NCBI RefSeq assembly: GCF_012273655.1
Contig: NZ_JAAWWP010000001.1
Coordinates: forward strand, 434,001-498,000
Origin: Streptomyces physcomitrii
GTDB lineage: Bacteria > Actinomycetota > Actinomycetes > Streptomycetales > Streptomycetaceae
DNA length: 64,000 nucleotides
Direction: 5' to 3'
Both the position numbers and the translations under genes were made by a program. Positions within the stretch are counted from its first letter, which is position 1. Every line of letters begins with the position of its first letter. This document shows positions 1 to 7,585 of this stretch, piece after piece. A model generated the notes under the pieces. It searched no databases. It worked only from the letters and a program-made list of their open reading frames with translations, and was not told the DNA's origin.

Positions 1-558
1 CACCTGCGCGCTCACCTCCCGCCGCCAGCCGTGCTCCTCCAGTGTCGCGCAGAGCGGTTCCTGGGTGCCCTCGGCCCCGGTCGCGGTCTGCACATAGGCG
101 GGCAGCCCGCGCTCCGCGTACCAGCGGGTCACGTGTTCCAGGGCCTCGGCCACCGGTATGCCGGGGTCGCCGGAGGGGAGCACCGAGTTGGCGCGGCGGG
201 TGAAGCCGCCCGCGGCGCGCAGTTCCCAGCCGCCGAGCCGGGCGCGCTCCACCGGCGGCCAGGCGCGGGCGAGCACCGGGGCCAGTTCCTCGAAGGAAGC
301 GGACGGTCCCCTTCCGCGCGCCGGGGCGGGCGGCACCACTTTTCCCGCCACCAGCGCCGATTCCGCGATACGGACACTCTCCCCGGACTTGCGCGTGAGG
401 TGGAGCACCCCCTCGTCCCACGAAGTGAGAACGCCTACGGTGTCGGTGAACCTCTCGGGGCCCTCCGAGGGATCCTCGAGGGACCGGACCGAGACGCGTT
501 TTCCCACATCAGCACGGGTGATCCTGACGACGAGCCGTCCGCTCGTGGCGAATCCCAC
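1..558 (-). CDS. GNAT-family N-acetyltransferase (Rv0428c/cg3035-like), C-terminus cut by window edge
   Basis: The leftward frame stays open to the window edge, so only the first 186 codons are present. The N-terminal part (RLVVRITRADVGKRVSVR, then GVLTSWDEGVLHLTRKSG) reads as the small SH3-like barrel found in the Rv0428c/cg3035 acetyltransferase family. From about residue 85 the pattern FEELAPVLARAWPPVERARLGGWELRA is the start of the GNAT domain; the acetyl-CoA loop lies outside the window. A GTG at 570 is also in frame, but the AGGAGGGG ribosome site touches it; the GTG at 558 has better spacing. It is divergent from the ferredoxin gene. The acetyl acceptor is unknown. Confidence 0.75.
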   Translation of the reverse strand, partial: MGFATSGRLVVRITRADVGKRVSVRSLEDPSEGPERFTDTVGVLTSWDEGVLHLTRKSGESVRIAESALVAGKVVPPAPARGRGPSASFEELAPVLARAWPPVERARLGGWELRAAGGFTRRANSVLPSGDPGIPVAEALEHVTRWYAERGLPAYVQTATGAEGTQEPLCATLEEHGWRREVSAQV

Positions 559-697
559 AGTTGTTGCCACCCCTCCTGTTCGGATCTTGGCCGGGAACGG
601 AGATACTAGGGGCGGGCATCGACGACGCCGCGCTTCCGCGCGCCAGGTGGCGGGGCCTGTGGAGCCCGCCAGCGCCCTACCGAGGAGGAACGAGAGC

Positions 698-1018
698 GTG
701 ACTTACGTCATTGCGCAGCCTTGTGTCGACGTAAAGGACAAGGCGTGCATCGAGGAGTGCCCGGTCGACTGCATCTACGAGGGCTCCAGGTCCTTGTACA
801 TCCACCCGGACGAGTGCGTCGACTGCGGAGCCTGTGAGCCGGTGTGCCCGGTCGAGGCGATCTTCTACGAAGACGACACTCCGGAGGAGTGGAAGGACTA
901 CTACAAGGCGAACGTCGAGTTCTTCGACGAGCTCGGGTCCCCGGGAGGCGCCAGCAAGCTGGGCCTCATCGAGCGGGACCACCCCTTCGTGGCCGGGCTG
1001 CCGCCGCAGAACCAGTAG
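698..1018 (+). CDS. fdxA: 7Fe ferredoxin (FdxA/FdxC type)
   Basis: 106-residue soluble electron carrier with one [3Fe-4S] and one [4Fe-4S] cluster. Cys9, Cys17 and Cys50 fit the 3Fe ligands; Cys21, Cys40, Cys43 and Cys46 fit the 4Fe ligands; Cys25 is the extra cysteine usual in this class. Two CxxCxxC-like blocks (IEECPVDC and CVDCGACEPVCP) and the conserved C-terminal extension ending PFVAGLPPQNQ match actinobacterial 7Fe ferredoxins. GTG at 698 follows GAGGAGG at ideal distance. It is followed by a perfect 12-bp hairpin and then dapC, the same neighbour order I recall in mycobacteria (fdxC-dapC). Redox partners cannot be told from the sequence. Confidence 0.95.
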   Translation: MTYVIAQPCVDVKDKACIEECPVDCIYEGSRSLYIHPDECVDCGACEPVCPVEAIFYEDDTPEEWKDYYKANVEFFDELGSPGGASKLGLIERDHPFVAGLPPQNQ

Positions 1019-1034
1019 GCGCGTACGCGCAGCC

Positions 1035-1066
1035 GGTCCCGTACGGAGCTCGTGCCGTACGGGACC
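1035..1066 (+). terminator. Hairpin after fdxA
   Basis: Perfect 12-bp inverted repeat (GGTCCCGTACGG at 1035-1046, complement at 1055-1066) with an 8-nt loop, 16 bp past the ferredoxin stop. There is no T-run, as is common in Streptomyces. Confidence 0.75.
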
Positions 1067-1077
1067 GTGGCATTTCC

Positions 1078-1129
1078 ACGAGTCAGTTCCACGAGTGAGT
1101 TCCCCGAGTCAGTTCCGCAAGTCAGGGTC
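1078..1129. repeat. 13-bp tandem repeat between fdxA and dapC
   Basis: Units of 13 bp (ACGAGTCAGTTCC, ACGAGTGAGTTCC, CCGAGTCAGTTCC and a decayed fourth) start at 1078, 1091, 1104 and 1117. They lie just upstream of the dapC ribosome site, in the leader. Confidence 0.8.
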
Positions 1130-1175
1130 CGAGACCGGTCCCCGTGGTGCCGTGCCCGGGCGACCGGAGAAGAAA

Positions 1176-2300
1176 GTGAGCGCCGTGTCCGCCTCCCGAG
1201 CCCCCTACGCCACCCTCCGCGGGCGGCTGCCCGACTTCCCCTGGGACAAGCTCGCGCCCTACAAGGCCACGGCCGCCGCCCACCCGGACGGCATCGTGGA
1301 CCTGTCCGTGGGCACCCCGGTCGACCCGGTGCCCGCGCTGGTGCAGCGGGCGCTGACCGAGGCCGCCGACTCCCCGGGCTACCCGACGGTCTGGGGCACG
1401 GCCGCCCTGCGGGACGCGATCACCGGCTGGGCCGGCCGCCGGCTCGGCGCCGAGGGCCTGGGCCACGAGAACGTGCTGCCGGTGGTCGGCTCCAAGGAGT
1501 TCGTCGCCTGGCTGCCCACTCAGCTCGGGCTCGGCCCCGGTGACCGCGTCGCCTATCCGCGCCTTGCCTACCCGACGTACGAGGTCGGCGCGCGGCTGGC
1601 CGGTGCCGCCTACGAGGCCTACGACGATCCGAGGGCCCTGGACCCCGAGGGCCTGCGTCTGCTCTGGCTGAACACGCCCTCGAACCCGACCGGCCAGGTG
1701 CTCCCCCAGGAGGAGCTGGCCCGCATCGTGGCCTGGGCCCGCGCGCACGGCATCCTCGTGGTCAGCGACGAGTGCTACCTCGAACTCGGCTGGGAGGCCG
1801 AGCCCGTCTCGGTCCTGCACCCGCAGGTCAGCGGCGGCTCCTTCGAGGGACTGCTCAGCGTCCACTCGCTCTCCAAGCGCTCCAACCTCGCCGGATACCG
1901 CGCCGCCTTCGTGCTCGGCGACGCCGCCCTGCTCGGGGACCTGCTCCAGATCCGCAAGCACGGCGGGATGATGATCCCCGCCACCACGCAGGCCGCCGCG
2001 GTGGCCGCGCTCGGCGACGACCAGCACGTCGAGGAGCAGCGCCGCCGGTACGCCACCCGCCGCACCGCCCTGCGCACCGCGCTCCTCGCCCACGGCTTCC
2101 GCATCGAGCACAGCGAGGCGAGCCTGTATCTGTGGGCCGGCCGCGGGGAGTCCTGCTGGGACACCGTCTCCCACCTCGCCGACCTGGGCATCCTGGTCGC
2201 CCCCGGCGACTTCTACGGCCCCGCGGGCGAGAACTTCGTCCGGGTGGCGCTGACCGCGAGCGACGAGCGCATCGCCGCGGCGGTGGCCCGCCTGACGTAG
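1176..2300 (+). CDS. dapC: Succinyldiaminopimelate transaminase DapC
   Basis: 374-residue class I/II PLP aminotransferase, expected to convert N-succinyl-2-amino-6-ketopimelate to N-succinyl-LL-diaminopimelate in the lysine/peptidoglycan pathway. The PLP lysine is Lys234 in SLSKRSNLAGYR; NTPSNPTGQV and VVSDECYLELGW are the fold-I motifs that bind the cofactor. The N-terminal DFPWDKLAPYKATAAAHPDGIVDLSVGTP is the typical actinobacterial DapC opening. GTG 1176 has GGAGA five bases upstream; GTG 1185 is a less well spaced alternative. dapE lies 2.2 kb downstream, which supports the assignment over other aminotransferases. Confidence 0.92.
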   Translation: MSAVSASRAPYATLRGRLPDFPWDKLAPYKATAAAHPDGIVDLSVGTPVDPVPALVQRALTEAADSPGYPTVWGTAALRDAITGWAGRRLGAEGLGHENVLPVVGSKEFVAWLPTQLGLGPGDRVAYPRLAYPTYEVGARLAGAAYEAYDDPRALDPEGLRLLWLNTPSNPTGQVLPQEELARIVAWARAHGILVVSDECYLELGWEAEPVSVLHPQVSGGSFEGLLSVHSLSKRSNLAGYRAAFVLGDAALLGDLLQIRKHGGMMIPATTQAAAVAALGDDQHVEEQRRRYATRRTALRTALLAHGFRIEHSEASLYLWAGRGESCWDTVSHLADLGILVAPGDFYGPAGENFVRVALTASDERIAAAVARLT

Positions 2301-2323
2301 GGCCGCGTACGCCGCACATGCCG

Positions 2324-2362
2324 CAGCGGCGCGGACTGCCGGAGAGGCGGTCCGCGCCGCTG
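2324..2362 (+). terminator. Hairpin after dapC
   Basis: 17-bp stem with a single G-T wobble (arms 2324-2340 and 2346-2362, loop GGAGA), 24 bp beyond the dapC stop. Confidence 0.8.
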
Positions 2363-2427
2363 TGCGTTGGGCGTCGGGTGCTGTGTGTTGGGCGTTGAGC
2401 ACTGTGCGTCGTGTGTTGGGCGTCGGG
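2361..2427. repeat. 21-bp degenerate tandem repeat, block A
   Basis: About three copies of a 21-bp unit (TGTGCGTTGGGCGTCGGGTGC at 2361-2381, a variant at 2382-2402, then a disrupted copy) directly after the dapC hairpin. No gene is apparent in 2301-2649; this block and block B fill most of the gap. Confidence 0.7.
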
Positions 2428-2464
2428 CGTCGTCCGCACCGGCGAAGGGGTGTGCGGTACCCGA

Positions 2465-2569
2465 CCGGTCAACTGCCGTACGGGCCCGGTCAGTTTCCGT
2501 ATCGAGCTGGTCAACTGCCGTACTCGCCCGGTCAGTTCCCGTGCCGGCTCGGTCAACTGCCGTACCGGC
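2465..2569. repeat. 21-bp tandem repeat, block B (five copies, alternating types)
   Basis: Five consecutive 21-bp units start at 2465, 2486, 2507, 2528 and 2549. Units 1, 3 and 5 carry GGTCAACTGCCGTA; units 2 and 4 carry GGTCAGTTTCCGTA or GGTCAGTTCCCGTG, so the higher-order period is 42 bp. The GTCAGTTCC core resembles the 13-bp repeat on the other side of dapC. The period is divisible by three but no flanking gene signals support translation. Confidence 0.85.
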
Positions 2570-2649
2570 CGGGGCGGTTCATCTGCCCCATCGGCCGGGC
2601 GGCGGCCGGGGGCGGGGCCGGGCCGCGCGGCCGGTGGCAGTGGCCGGGC

Positions 2650-2955
2650 TCAGCCCAGCGGGAGGCCCTTGCCCAGGGTGCTGTCGGTGGCGGTCTTCGC
2701 GGTGCTGCTGACCAGGGGGCCGGTGCCGGGGGCGACCTTCTCGGCGACCTGTCCGGCGGCCGGGGCCGCGGCTCCGGCCACCTGCTTGGTCGCGCCGTCC
2801 ACCGAGTCGCCGAGGCCCTCGCTGTCGGTCCGGCTGACGCCGCCCTGGGCGGGCTGATCGGCGGCGACGGCGCTCCCGGCGGCGACGACGGGCACCGCGC
2901 CCGCGGCCACGATCAGCGCGACGCGGGCGATACGGCGGGTCAGGGGGAGAGACAT
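2650..2955 (-). CDS. Small secreted alanine-rich protein
   Basis: 101 residues. A clear signal peptide (basic MSLPLTRRIAR, then a hydrophobic Ala/Val stretch to about residue 31, AGSAVA-AD cut) precedes an Ala/Gly/Thr-rich low-complexity region ending KGLPLG. It resembles short secreted Streptomyces proteins often mis-annotated as ATP-binding; no nucleotide motif is visible. The ATG at 2955 follows TAGGAG at good spacing. No function can be assigned; a cell-wall or surface location is inferred from the export signal alone. Confidence 0.75.
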   Translation of the reverse strand: MSLPLTRRIARVALIVAAGAVPVVAAGSAVAADQPAQGGVSRTDSEGLGDSVDGATKQVAGAAAPAAGQVAEKVAPGTGPLVSSTAKTATDSTLGKGLPLG

Positions 2956-3268
2956 GGTGCTCCTAGCTGAACGGGGACGGGGTGTCCGCGCCCGCGGCCC
3001 GGCAGCGAGTGCGAGCGGCGCGGGCGCCTGATGTGCTTACCGACCCGGACGCCGGATTGGTTGCGGCGCACCGGCGTAAAGAGTGGGCAATACGCGCGCC
3101 CCACCGCCCGGCTTCCCGCCTCGGAGTGGCCCCCCGAACTCCTGCGCGGATACCGGGCGGAGCCGTCGGCCGGAGGCCGGCGCGGGCGCCAACTCCCGCC
3201 CGGACGACCGCGGATCGCCCGAGCCGGACCACCGGCGCAGACGCCTGTCGACCCGAGAGGCGGACCCC

Positions 3269-3376
3269 GACTCCCGTGCGTACGCCCGGTGGAGACGCCT
3301 ATCGGATTCCCGCGCGTACGCCCAGTGGAGACGCCTACCGGACTCCCGCGCGGACGCCCGGTACCGGCGCCGCAGC
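3269..3376. repeat. 36-bp tandem repeat (three copies)
   Basis: Three 36-bp units (3269-3304, 3305-3340, 3341-3376) share a CCCGCGCGTACGCCC core followed by GGAGACGCCT. They lie in the 464-bp gap 2956-3419, which otherwise shows no gene. The unit length is a multiple of three and all frames are open, but no start/ribosome-site pair supports translation. Confidence 0.8.
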
Positions 3377-3419
3377 CGCGTACCCGACGGGTCTGCTCCG
3401 TGACCCCGCGCCCCCGGCC

Positions 3420-4370
3420 CTACTCCGTGACGCCTATCAGCACCTCGTCCGCGCCCGCCCGGCCGTCCGCCGCCTCGGGGCCGCCCGCGCCCGCGGCCTT
3501 GCGCCAGGGGCTCCGGCCCTCGTCCGAGGCGGTCCACTCGCGGCCCGCGTACCTCACCTTGTCGATGTGCAGGGCGGAGGAGTTGGCCACCGCCCAGTGC
3601 GCCAGGGCCCAGCCGCGCCGGTCCGCCGCGACCGCCCGGGACTCGGCGCCGGTGCCGGGCACCGGGACGGCCACCGTGCGCGGGGACTCGCCGTCCCGGG
3701 TGCCGGCGGCCTCGGCCCCCGCCGCGGAGAGCACGCCGGGCCCGAAGTCGCGTTCCAGGGCGGCCCGCACCTTCGCCGGGTCCCCTGGCTCGGGGCCGGG
3801 CCTGCCCTCGCAGCTGAGGGTCCCGGCGGTGCGGCCGGTCAGCGCCGCGGCGAGCAGGGCGGCGTCCGGTTCGTGCTTCGCGTACGCCTGGGGGAAGCCG
3901 CTGCGCTGGACGCGCTGCGCGGCGACGGTGAGCGGCAGCGCGGCGTAGTCCGGCACCTCGGCGAGGTGCTGGTAGAACTTCCCGGCCGCGTACACCGGGT
4001 CCATGACCTGCTTCTTCGAGCCCCAGCCCTGCGAGGGGCGCTGCTGGAAGAGGCCCAGCGAATCCCGGTCGCCGTAGGTGAGGTTGCGCAGCCCGGACTC
4101 CTGGAGGGCGGTGGCGAGCGCGATGGTCACCGCCCGCTCCGGCATCCCGCGGGCGCCGCCCACCGCGGCGACGGTCGCGGCGTTGGTGGCCTGCTCGGCG
4201 GTGAACTCGTACCCCGCGCCGTCCGCCGAGGCCACCCGGCAGCGGGGCGCGGTCCGGCCGCCGGTCAGATACTGCGCCGCGAAGTAGCCCGCGAGGGCGA
4301 GCAGCAGCACCACGGCCGCACCGGCGCGCAGCAGTCGGCCGCGGGAGGGGCGAGCGGTCTTCTCGGGCAC
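3420..4370 (-). CDS. Membrane-anchored lysozyme-like (SLT-fold) protein
   Basis: 316 residues with a single N-terminal membrane segment (RAGAAVVLLLALAGYFAAQYL, about residues 13-33). The outer part holds ALQESGLRNL...GDRDSLGLFQQRPSQGWGS at roughly residues 95-130, matching the lysozyme-like domain of actinobacterial NlpC/P60-associated transglycosylases: an active-site Glu in QESGL and the SLGLFQQR substrate-binding loop. Homologues are often labelled heavy metal transporters without evidence. GTG 4370 is chosen because the hydrophobic segment follows at once, though the ribosome site is poor; an in-frame upstream ATG would overlap dapE. Peptidoglycan remodelling is inferred from the motif. 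Confidence 0.7.
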   Translation of the reverse strand: MPEKTARPSRGRLLRAGAAVVLLLALAGYFAAQYLTGGRTAPRCRVASADGAGYEFTAEQATNAATVAAVGGARGMPERAVTIALATALQESGLRNLTYGDRDSLGLFQQRPSQGWGSKKQVMDPVYAAGKFYQHLAEVPDYAALPLTVAAQRVQRSGFPQAYAKHEPDAALLAAALTGRTAGTLSCEGRPGPEPGDPAKVRAALERDFGPGVLSAAGAEAAGTRDGESPRTVAVPVPGTGAESRAVAADRRGWALAHWAVANSSALHIDKVRYAGREWTASDEGRSPWRKAAGAGGPEAADGRAGADEVLIGVTE

Positions 4371-4445
4371 CCGACCAAGGTACTTCAGGGCACCGACAGG
4401 GCCCTTCCGTCCGGACCCGGGGCCGCGGGGGTGCTGCTCGGGCCC

Positions 4446-4451
4446 TAGGGT
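4446..4451 (+). promoter_or_regulatory. -10 box for leaderless dapE
   Basis: TAGGGT ends seven bases before the dapE ATG, the spacing expected when transcription starts at the A of ATG. No ribosome site is present. No convincing -35 is seen. Confidence 0.5.
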
Positions 4452-4458
4452 CGGTCGC

Positions 4459-5544
4459 ATGGCCCAGGAACCAGACGCACTCGACCTCCGTCTCGACGCC
4501 GCGCGGCTCACCGCGCAGCTCGTCGACTTCCCCTCCGAGAGCGGCTCGGAGAAACCGCTCGCCGACGCGGTGGAGGCGGCCCTGCGCACCCTGCCGCATC
4601 TGCGGGTGGACCGGTACGGCAACAACGTCGTCGCCCGCACCTTCCTCGGCCGCCCCGAGCGGGTCCTCCTCGCGGGCCACATCGACACCGTGCCGATCGC
4701 GGAGAACGTCCCCTCCCGCCTCGACGAGGACGGCGTCCTGTGGGGCTGCGGCACCTGCGACATGAAGTCCGGGGTCGCCGTCCAGCTGCGGATCGCCGCC
4801 ACCGTGCCGGAACCCAACCGCGATCTGACCTTCGTCTTCTACGACAACGAGGAGGTCGAGGCCCACCTCAACGGGCTCGGGCACGTCGCCGAGGCGCACC
4901 CCGACTGGCTGGCCGGCGACTTCGCGGTGCTCCTGGAACCCTCCGACGGGCAGGTCGAGGGCGGCTGCCAGGGCACCCTGCGCGTCCAGCTGCACACCAG
5001 CGGTGAACGCGCCCACTCCGCCCGCAGCTGGATGGGCTCCAACGCCATCCACGCCGCCGCCCCGATCCTGGCGCGGCTCGCCGCCTACCGGCCCCGCCAC
5101 CCGCTGATCGACGGCCTCGAATACCGCGAGGGCCTCAACGCGGTCGGCATCTCAGGCGGCGTGGCCGGCAACGTCATCCCGGACGCCTGCACGGTCACCG
5201 TCAACTTCCGGTACGCGCCCGACCGCACCGAGGCCGAGGCGCTCGCCCACGTACGGGAGGTCTTCGCGGACTGCGGGGTGACCGACTTCGTGGTGACCGA
5301 CCACAGCGGGGCCGCGCTGCCCGGGCTCTCCCACCCGGCGGCGGCCGCCTTCACCGAGGCCGTCGGCGGGACCCCGCAGCCCAAGTACGGCTGGACCGAC
5401 GTCTCCCGGTTCAGCGCGCTCGGCGTGCCCGCGGTCAACTTCGGCCCGGGCAACCCGCATCTGGCGCACAAGCGGGACGAGCGCGTCGAGACGGCGAAGA
5501 TCCTCGCGGGCGAGGAGAAACTGCAGGCCTGGCTGACCGCCTGA
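4459..5544 (+). CDS. dapE: Succinyl-diaminopimelate desuccinylase DapE
   Basis: 361-residue M20-family di-zinc amidohydrolase of the Gram-positive DapE type, releasing LL-diaminopimelate from its N-succinyl form. Metal and catalytic residues are visible: His74 and Asp76 in AGHIDT, Asp101 in GTCDMKSG, Glu131-Glu132 in YDNEEVEA; the lid/dimerisation domain runs from about residue 175 to 290, and GPGNPHLAHKRDE carries the C-terminal ligand His. Length is normal for the family. It is preceded by a -10 box at leaderless spacing and is divergent from the lysozyme-like gene. It serves the same pathway as dapC upstream. Confidence 0.95.
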   Translation: MAQEPDALDLRLDAARLTAQLVDFPSESGSEKPLADAVEAALRTLPHLRVDRYGNNVVARTFLGRPERVLLAGHIDTVPIAENVPSRLDEDGVLWGCGTCDMKSGVAVQLRIAATVPEPNRDLTFVFYDNEEVEAHLNGLGHVAEAHPDWLAGDFAVLLEPSDGQVEGGCQGTLRVQLHTSGERAHSARSWMGSNAIHAAAPILARLAAYRPRHPLIDGLEYREGLNAVGISGGVAGNVIPDACTVTVNFRYAPDRTEAEALAHVREVFADCGVTDFVVTDHSGAALPGLSHPAAAAFTEAVGGTPQPKYGWTDVSRFSALGVPAVNFGPGNPHLAHKRDERVETAKILAGEEKLQAWLTA

Positions 5545-5623
5545 CCAGGGCCTGAGCCGGCGGAGGAGCAGGGCCGGCCACCGCTGTCATGCCGTGTTAC
5601 CCGTACCGCAACCCCGGCCGTCC

Positions 5624-5629
5624 TAGGCT
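5624..5629 (+). promoter_or_regulatory. -10 box for the LOG-family gene
   Basis: TAGGCT, 32 bp before the ATG at 5662. The start has an AAGGGG ribosome site, so this transcript would have a short leader. No clear -35. Confidence 0.4.
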
Positions 5630-5661
5630 GAAGGGGCAAGGGCCAGCGGAAGGGGATCTTC

Positions 5662-6411
5662 ATGGAGAGTCGTGAACCACAGGGACCGCCCGAGGAGCGG
5701 CGGCTCGGGCCGGTGGTGCGGCGCCGTCAGCAGATCCAGCCGGGCACCACGGATCAGCGCCTGCTCGACACCACCGGCGACTCGGACTGGGTGCACACCG
5801 ACCCCTGGCGGGTGCTGCGCATCCAGTCGGAGTTCGTCGACGGCTTCGGCGCGCTCGCCGAACTGCCCCCCGCCATCAGCGTGTTCGGCTCCGCCCGGAC
5901 CCCGGTGGACAGCCCCGACTACGAGGCGGGGGTGCAGCTCGGCAAGGCGCTGGTGCAGGCCGGGTTCGCGGTGATCACCGGGGGCGGCCCCGGCGCCATG
6001 GAGGCGGCGAACAAGGGCGCCCGGGAGGCGGGCGGGGTCTCGGTCGGCCTCGGCATCGAGCTGCCCTTCGAGCAGGGCCTCAACCCGCACGTCGACATCG
6101 GCGTCAACTTCCGGTACTTCTTCGTCCGCAAGACGATGTTCGTGAAGTACGCCCAGGGCTTCGTGGTGCTGCCCGGCGGGCTCGGCACCCTGGACGAGTT
6201 CTTCGAGGCGCTCACCCTGGTGCAGACCCGCAAGGTCACCCAGTTCCCGATCGTCCTCTTCGGCACGGCGTACTGGGGCGGTCTGATCGACTGGCTCCGG
6301 GACACCGTGATCGCCCAGGGCAAGGCGGCCGAGCGCGATCTGCTGCTCTTCCACGTCACGGACGACGTCGACGAGGCGGTCGCCCTGGTCACCAAGGAGA
6401 CCGGCCTGTAG
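5662..6411 (+). CDS. LOG-family (TIGR00730) nucleotide 5'-monophosphate nucleosidase
   Basis: 249 residues, Rossmann fold. The family signatures GGGPGAMEAANKGA (residues 107-120) and PGGLGTLDE (171-179) are intact, including the catalytic Arg/Glu region of phosphoribohydrolases. LOG proteins cleave the N-glycosidic bond of nucleoside monophosphates; plant LOG enzymes make cytokinins, but bacterial members often act on AMP and similar nucleotides, so the physiological substrate is open. The first 60 residues are an Arg/Gln-rich extension common in actinobacterial members. It is convergent with folP2 and they share a terminator. Confidence 0.88.
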   Translation: MESREPQGPPEERRLGPVVRRRQQIQPGTTDQRLLDTTGDSDWVHTDPWRVLRIQSEFVDGFGALAELPPAISVFGSARTPVDSPDYEAGVQLGKALVQAGFAVITGGGPGAMEAANKGAREAGGVSVGLGIELPFEQGLNPHVDIGVNFRYFFVRKTMFVKYAQGFVVLPGGLGTLDEFFEALTLVQTRKVTQFPIVLFGTAYWGGLIDWLRDTVIAQGKAAERDLLLFHVTDDVDEAVALVTKETGL

Positions 6412-6464
6412 GGCCCAGCCTCCGAAAGAGCGCCGACGCCCTCCCGGGGGCGGACGGAAGCAAA

Positions 6465-6494
6465 GGGGCGCGTACGCCAGGACGTACGCGCCCC
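6465..6494. terminator. Bidirectional terminator between LOG gene and folP2
   Basis: Perfect 12-bp stem (GGGGCGCGTACG at 6465-6476, complement 6483-6494), 6-nt loop, between convergent genes. Confidence 0.85.
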
Positions 6495-6511
6495 CTGGTC
6501 TGTCCGGTGCC

Positions 6512-7372
6512 TCAGGCCAGGCCCCGCCGGGCCACCGCGGGCGGCCGGTGCCCCGCCAGGGAGGCCACCATGTCGAGGACCTGCCGGGTCTCGGCGACCT
6601 CGTGCACCCGGTAGACCTGCGCGCCGAGCCAGGCGGAGACGGCGGTGGTCGCCAGGGTGCCGATCAGCCGCTCCTTGACCGGCCGGTCCAGGGTCTCGCC
6701 GACGAAGTCCTTGTTGGACAGCGAGACCAGGACGGGCCAGCCGGTCGCGGTCATCTCGCCGAGGCGGCGGGTGGCCTCCAGGCTGTGCCGGGTGTTCTTG
6801 CCGAAGTCGTGGCCCGGGTCGATCAGGACCGACTCGCGCGGTACGCCGAGGGCCACGGCCCGCTCGGCGAGCCCCACCGTCACCCGCAGGATGTCCGCCA
6901 TCACGTCCTGGTAGCCGATCCGGTGCGGCCGGGTGCGCGGCTCGGCGCCGCCCGCGTGGGTGCAGACCAGGCCCGCCCCGTGCCGCGCCGCGACCTCGGC
7001 GAGCTTCGGGTCGACGCCGCCCCAGGCGTCGTTGAGCAGGTCGGCGCCCGCCTCGCAGACCGCCTCGCCCACCTCGTGCCGCCAGGTGTCGACGCTGATC
7101 ACCACCTCGGGGTGGCGCCTGCGGACCTCCGCCACGAAGCCGACCGTGCGGCGGGCCTCCTCCTCGGCGCTCACCTCGGCGCCGGGGCCCGCCTTCACCC
7201 CGCCGATGTCGATGATCGCGGCGCCCTCGGCCACCGCCTGCCCGACCCGGTCGAGGGCCGCCTCGTCGCGGAAGGTGGCGCCCTGGTCGTAGAAGGAGTC
7301 CGGGGTCCGGTTGACGATCGCCATGATCACCGGCTCGTGCCTGCCGAACTCGCGCCTGCCCAGCCTGAGCAT
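6512..7372 (-). CDS. folP2: Dihydropteroate synthase homologue, FolP2 type
   Basis: 286 residues, TIM barrel of the pterin-binding family. IMAIVNRTPDSFYDQGATF replaces the usual NxTPDSFSDGG loop and IDIGGVKAGPG replaces the IGGESTRPG loop of folate-pathway DHPS. LIDPGHDFGKN and SLSNKDFVG, the pterin and phosphate sites, are kept. This is the pattern of mycobacterial FolP2, which I recall as failing to substitute for FolP1 as a DHPS, so a role in folate synthesis is doubtful. Its neighbours (LOG gene, DivIVA-domain gene, tag, DUF3117) match the mycobacterial folP2 region except that the glucosyl-3-phosphoglycerate synthase gene expected next door is absent. Confidence 0.85.
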   Translation of the reverse strand: MLRLGRREFGRHEPVIMAIVNRTPDSFYDQGATFRDEAALDRVGQAVAEGAAIIDIGGVKAGPGAEVSAEEEARRTVGFVAEVRRRHPEVVISVDTWRHEVGEAVCEAGADLLNDAWGGVDPKLAEVAARHGAGLVCTHAGGAEPRTRPHRIGYQDVMADILRVTVGLAERAVALGVPRESVLIDPGHDFGKNTRHSLEATRRLGEMTATGWPVLVSLSNKDFVGETLDRPVKERLIGTLATTAVSAWLGAQVYRVHEVAETRQVLDMVASLAGHRPPAVARRGLA

Positions 7373-7585
7373 CCCCTGTGCACTCCTCGTCCTCGATCGG
7401 CCCGCTCGGCCTCGCCTGCCGGGCCGGGTCCGCGTCGCCGGGTGCCGTTCGCCGCCGATCGACCGCCTGCGACCTTAGCTGTCGGTGCCGCATGGCACGA
7501 TCGGAGCCTGCCGGTCTCCCCGCCCGCGGTGGGCGGGACGACCGGTGACGCACGCCCGGTCAGTCGAACGTGGGGGCCCTCAGCA

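Noticed and set aside
1122..2402. 426-codon leftward frame opposite dapC
   Set aside because: Antisense shadow; dapC carries the PLP lysine and all fold-I motifs.
3037..5100. 687-codon leftward open frame across dapE
   Set aside because: It lies antisense to dapE, which has intact zinc ligands, and also covers the lysozyme-like gene in the wrong frame.
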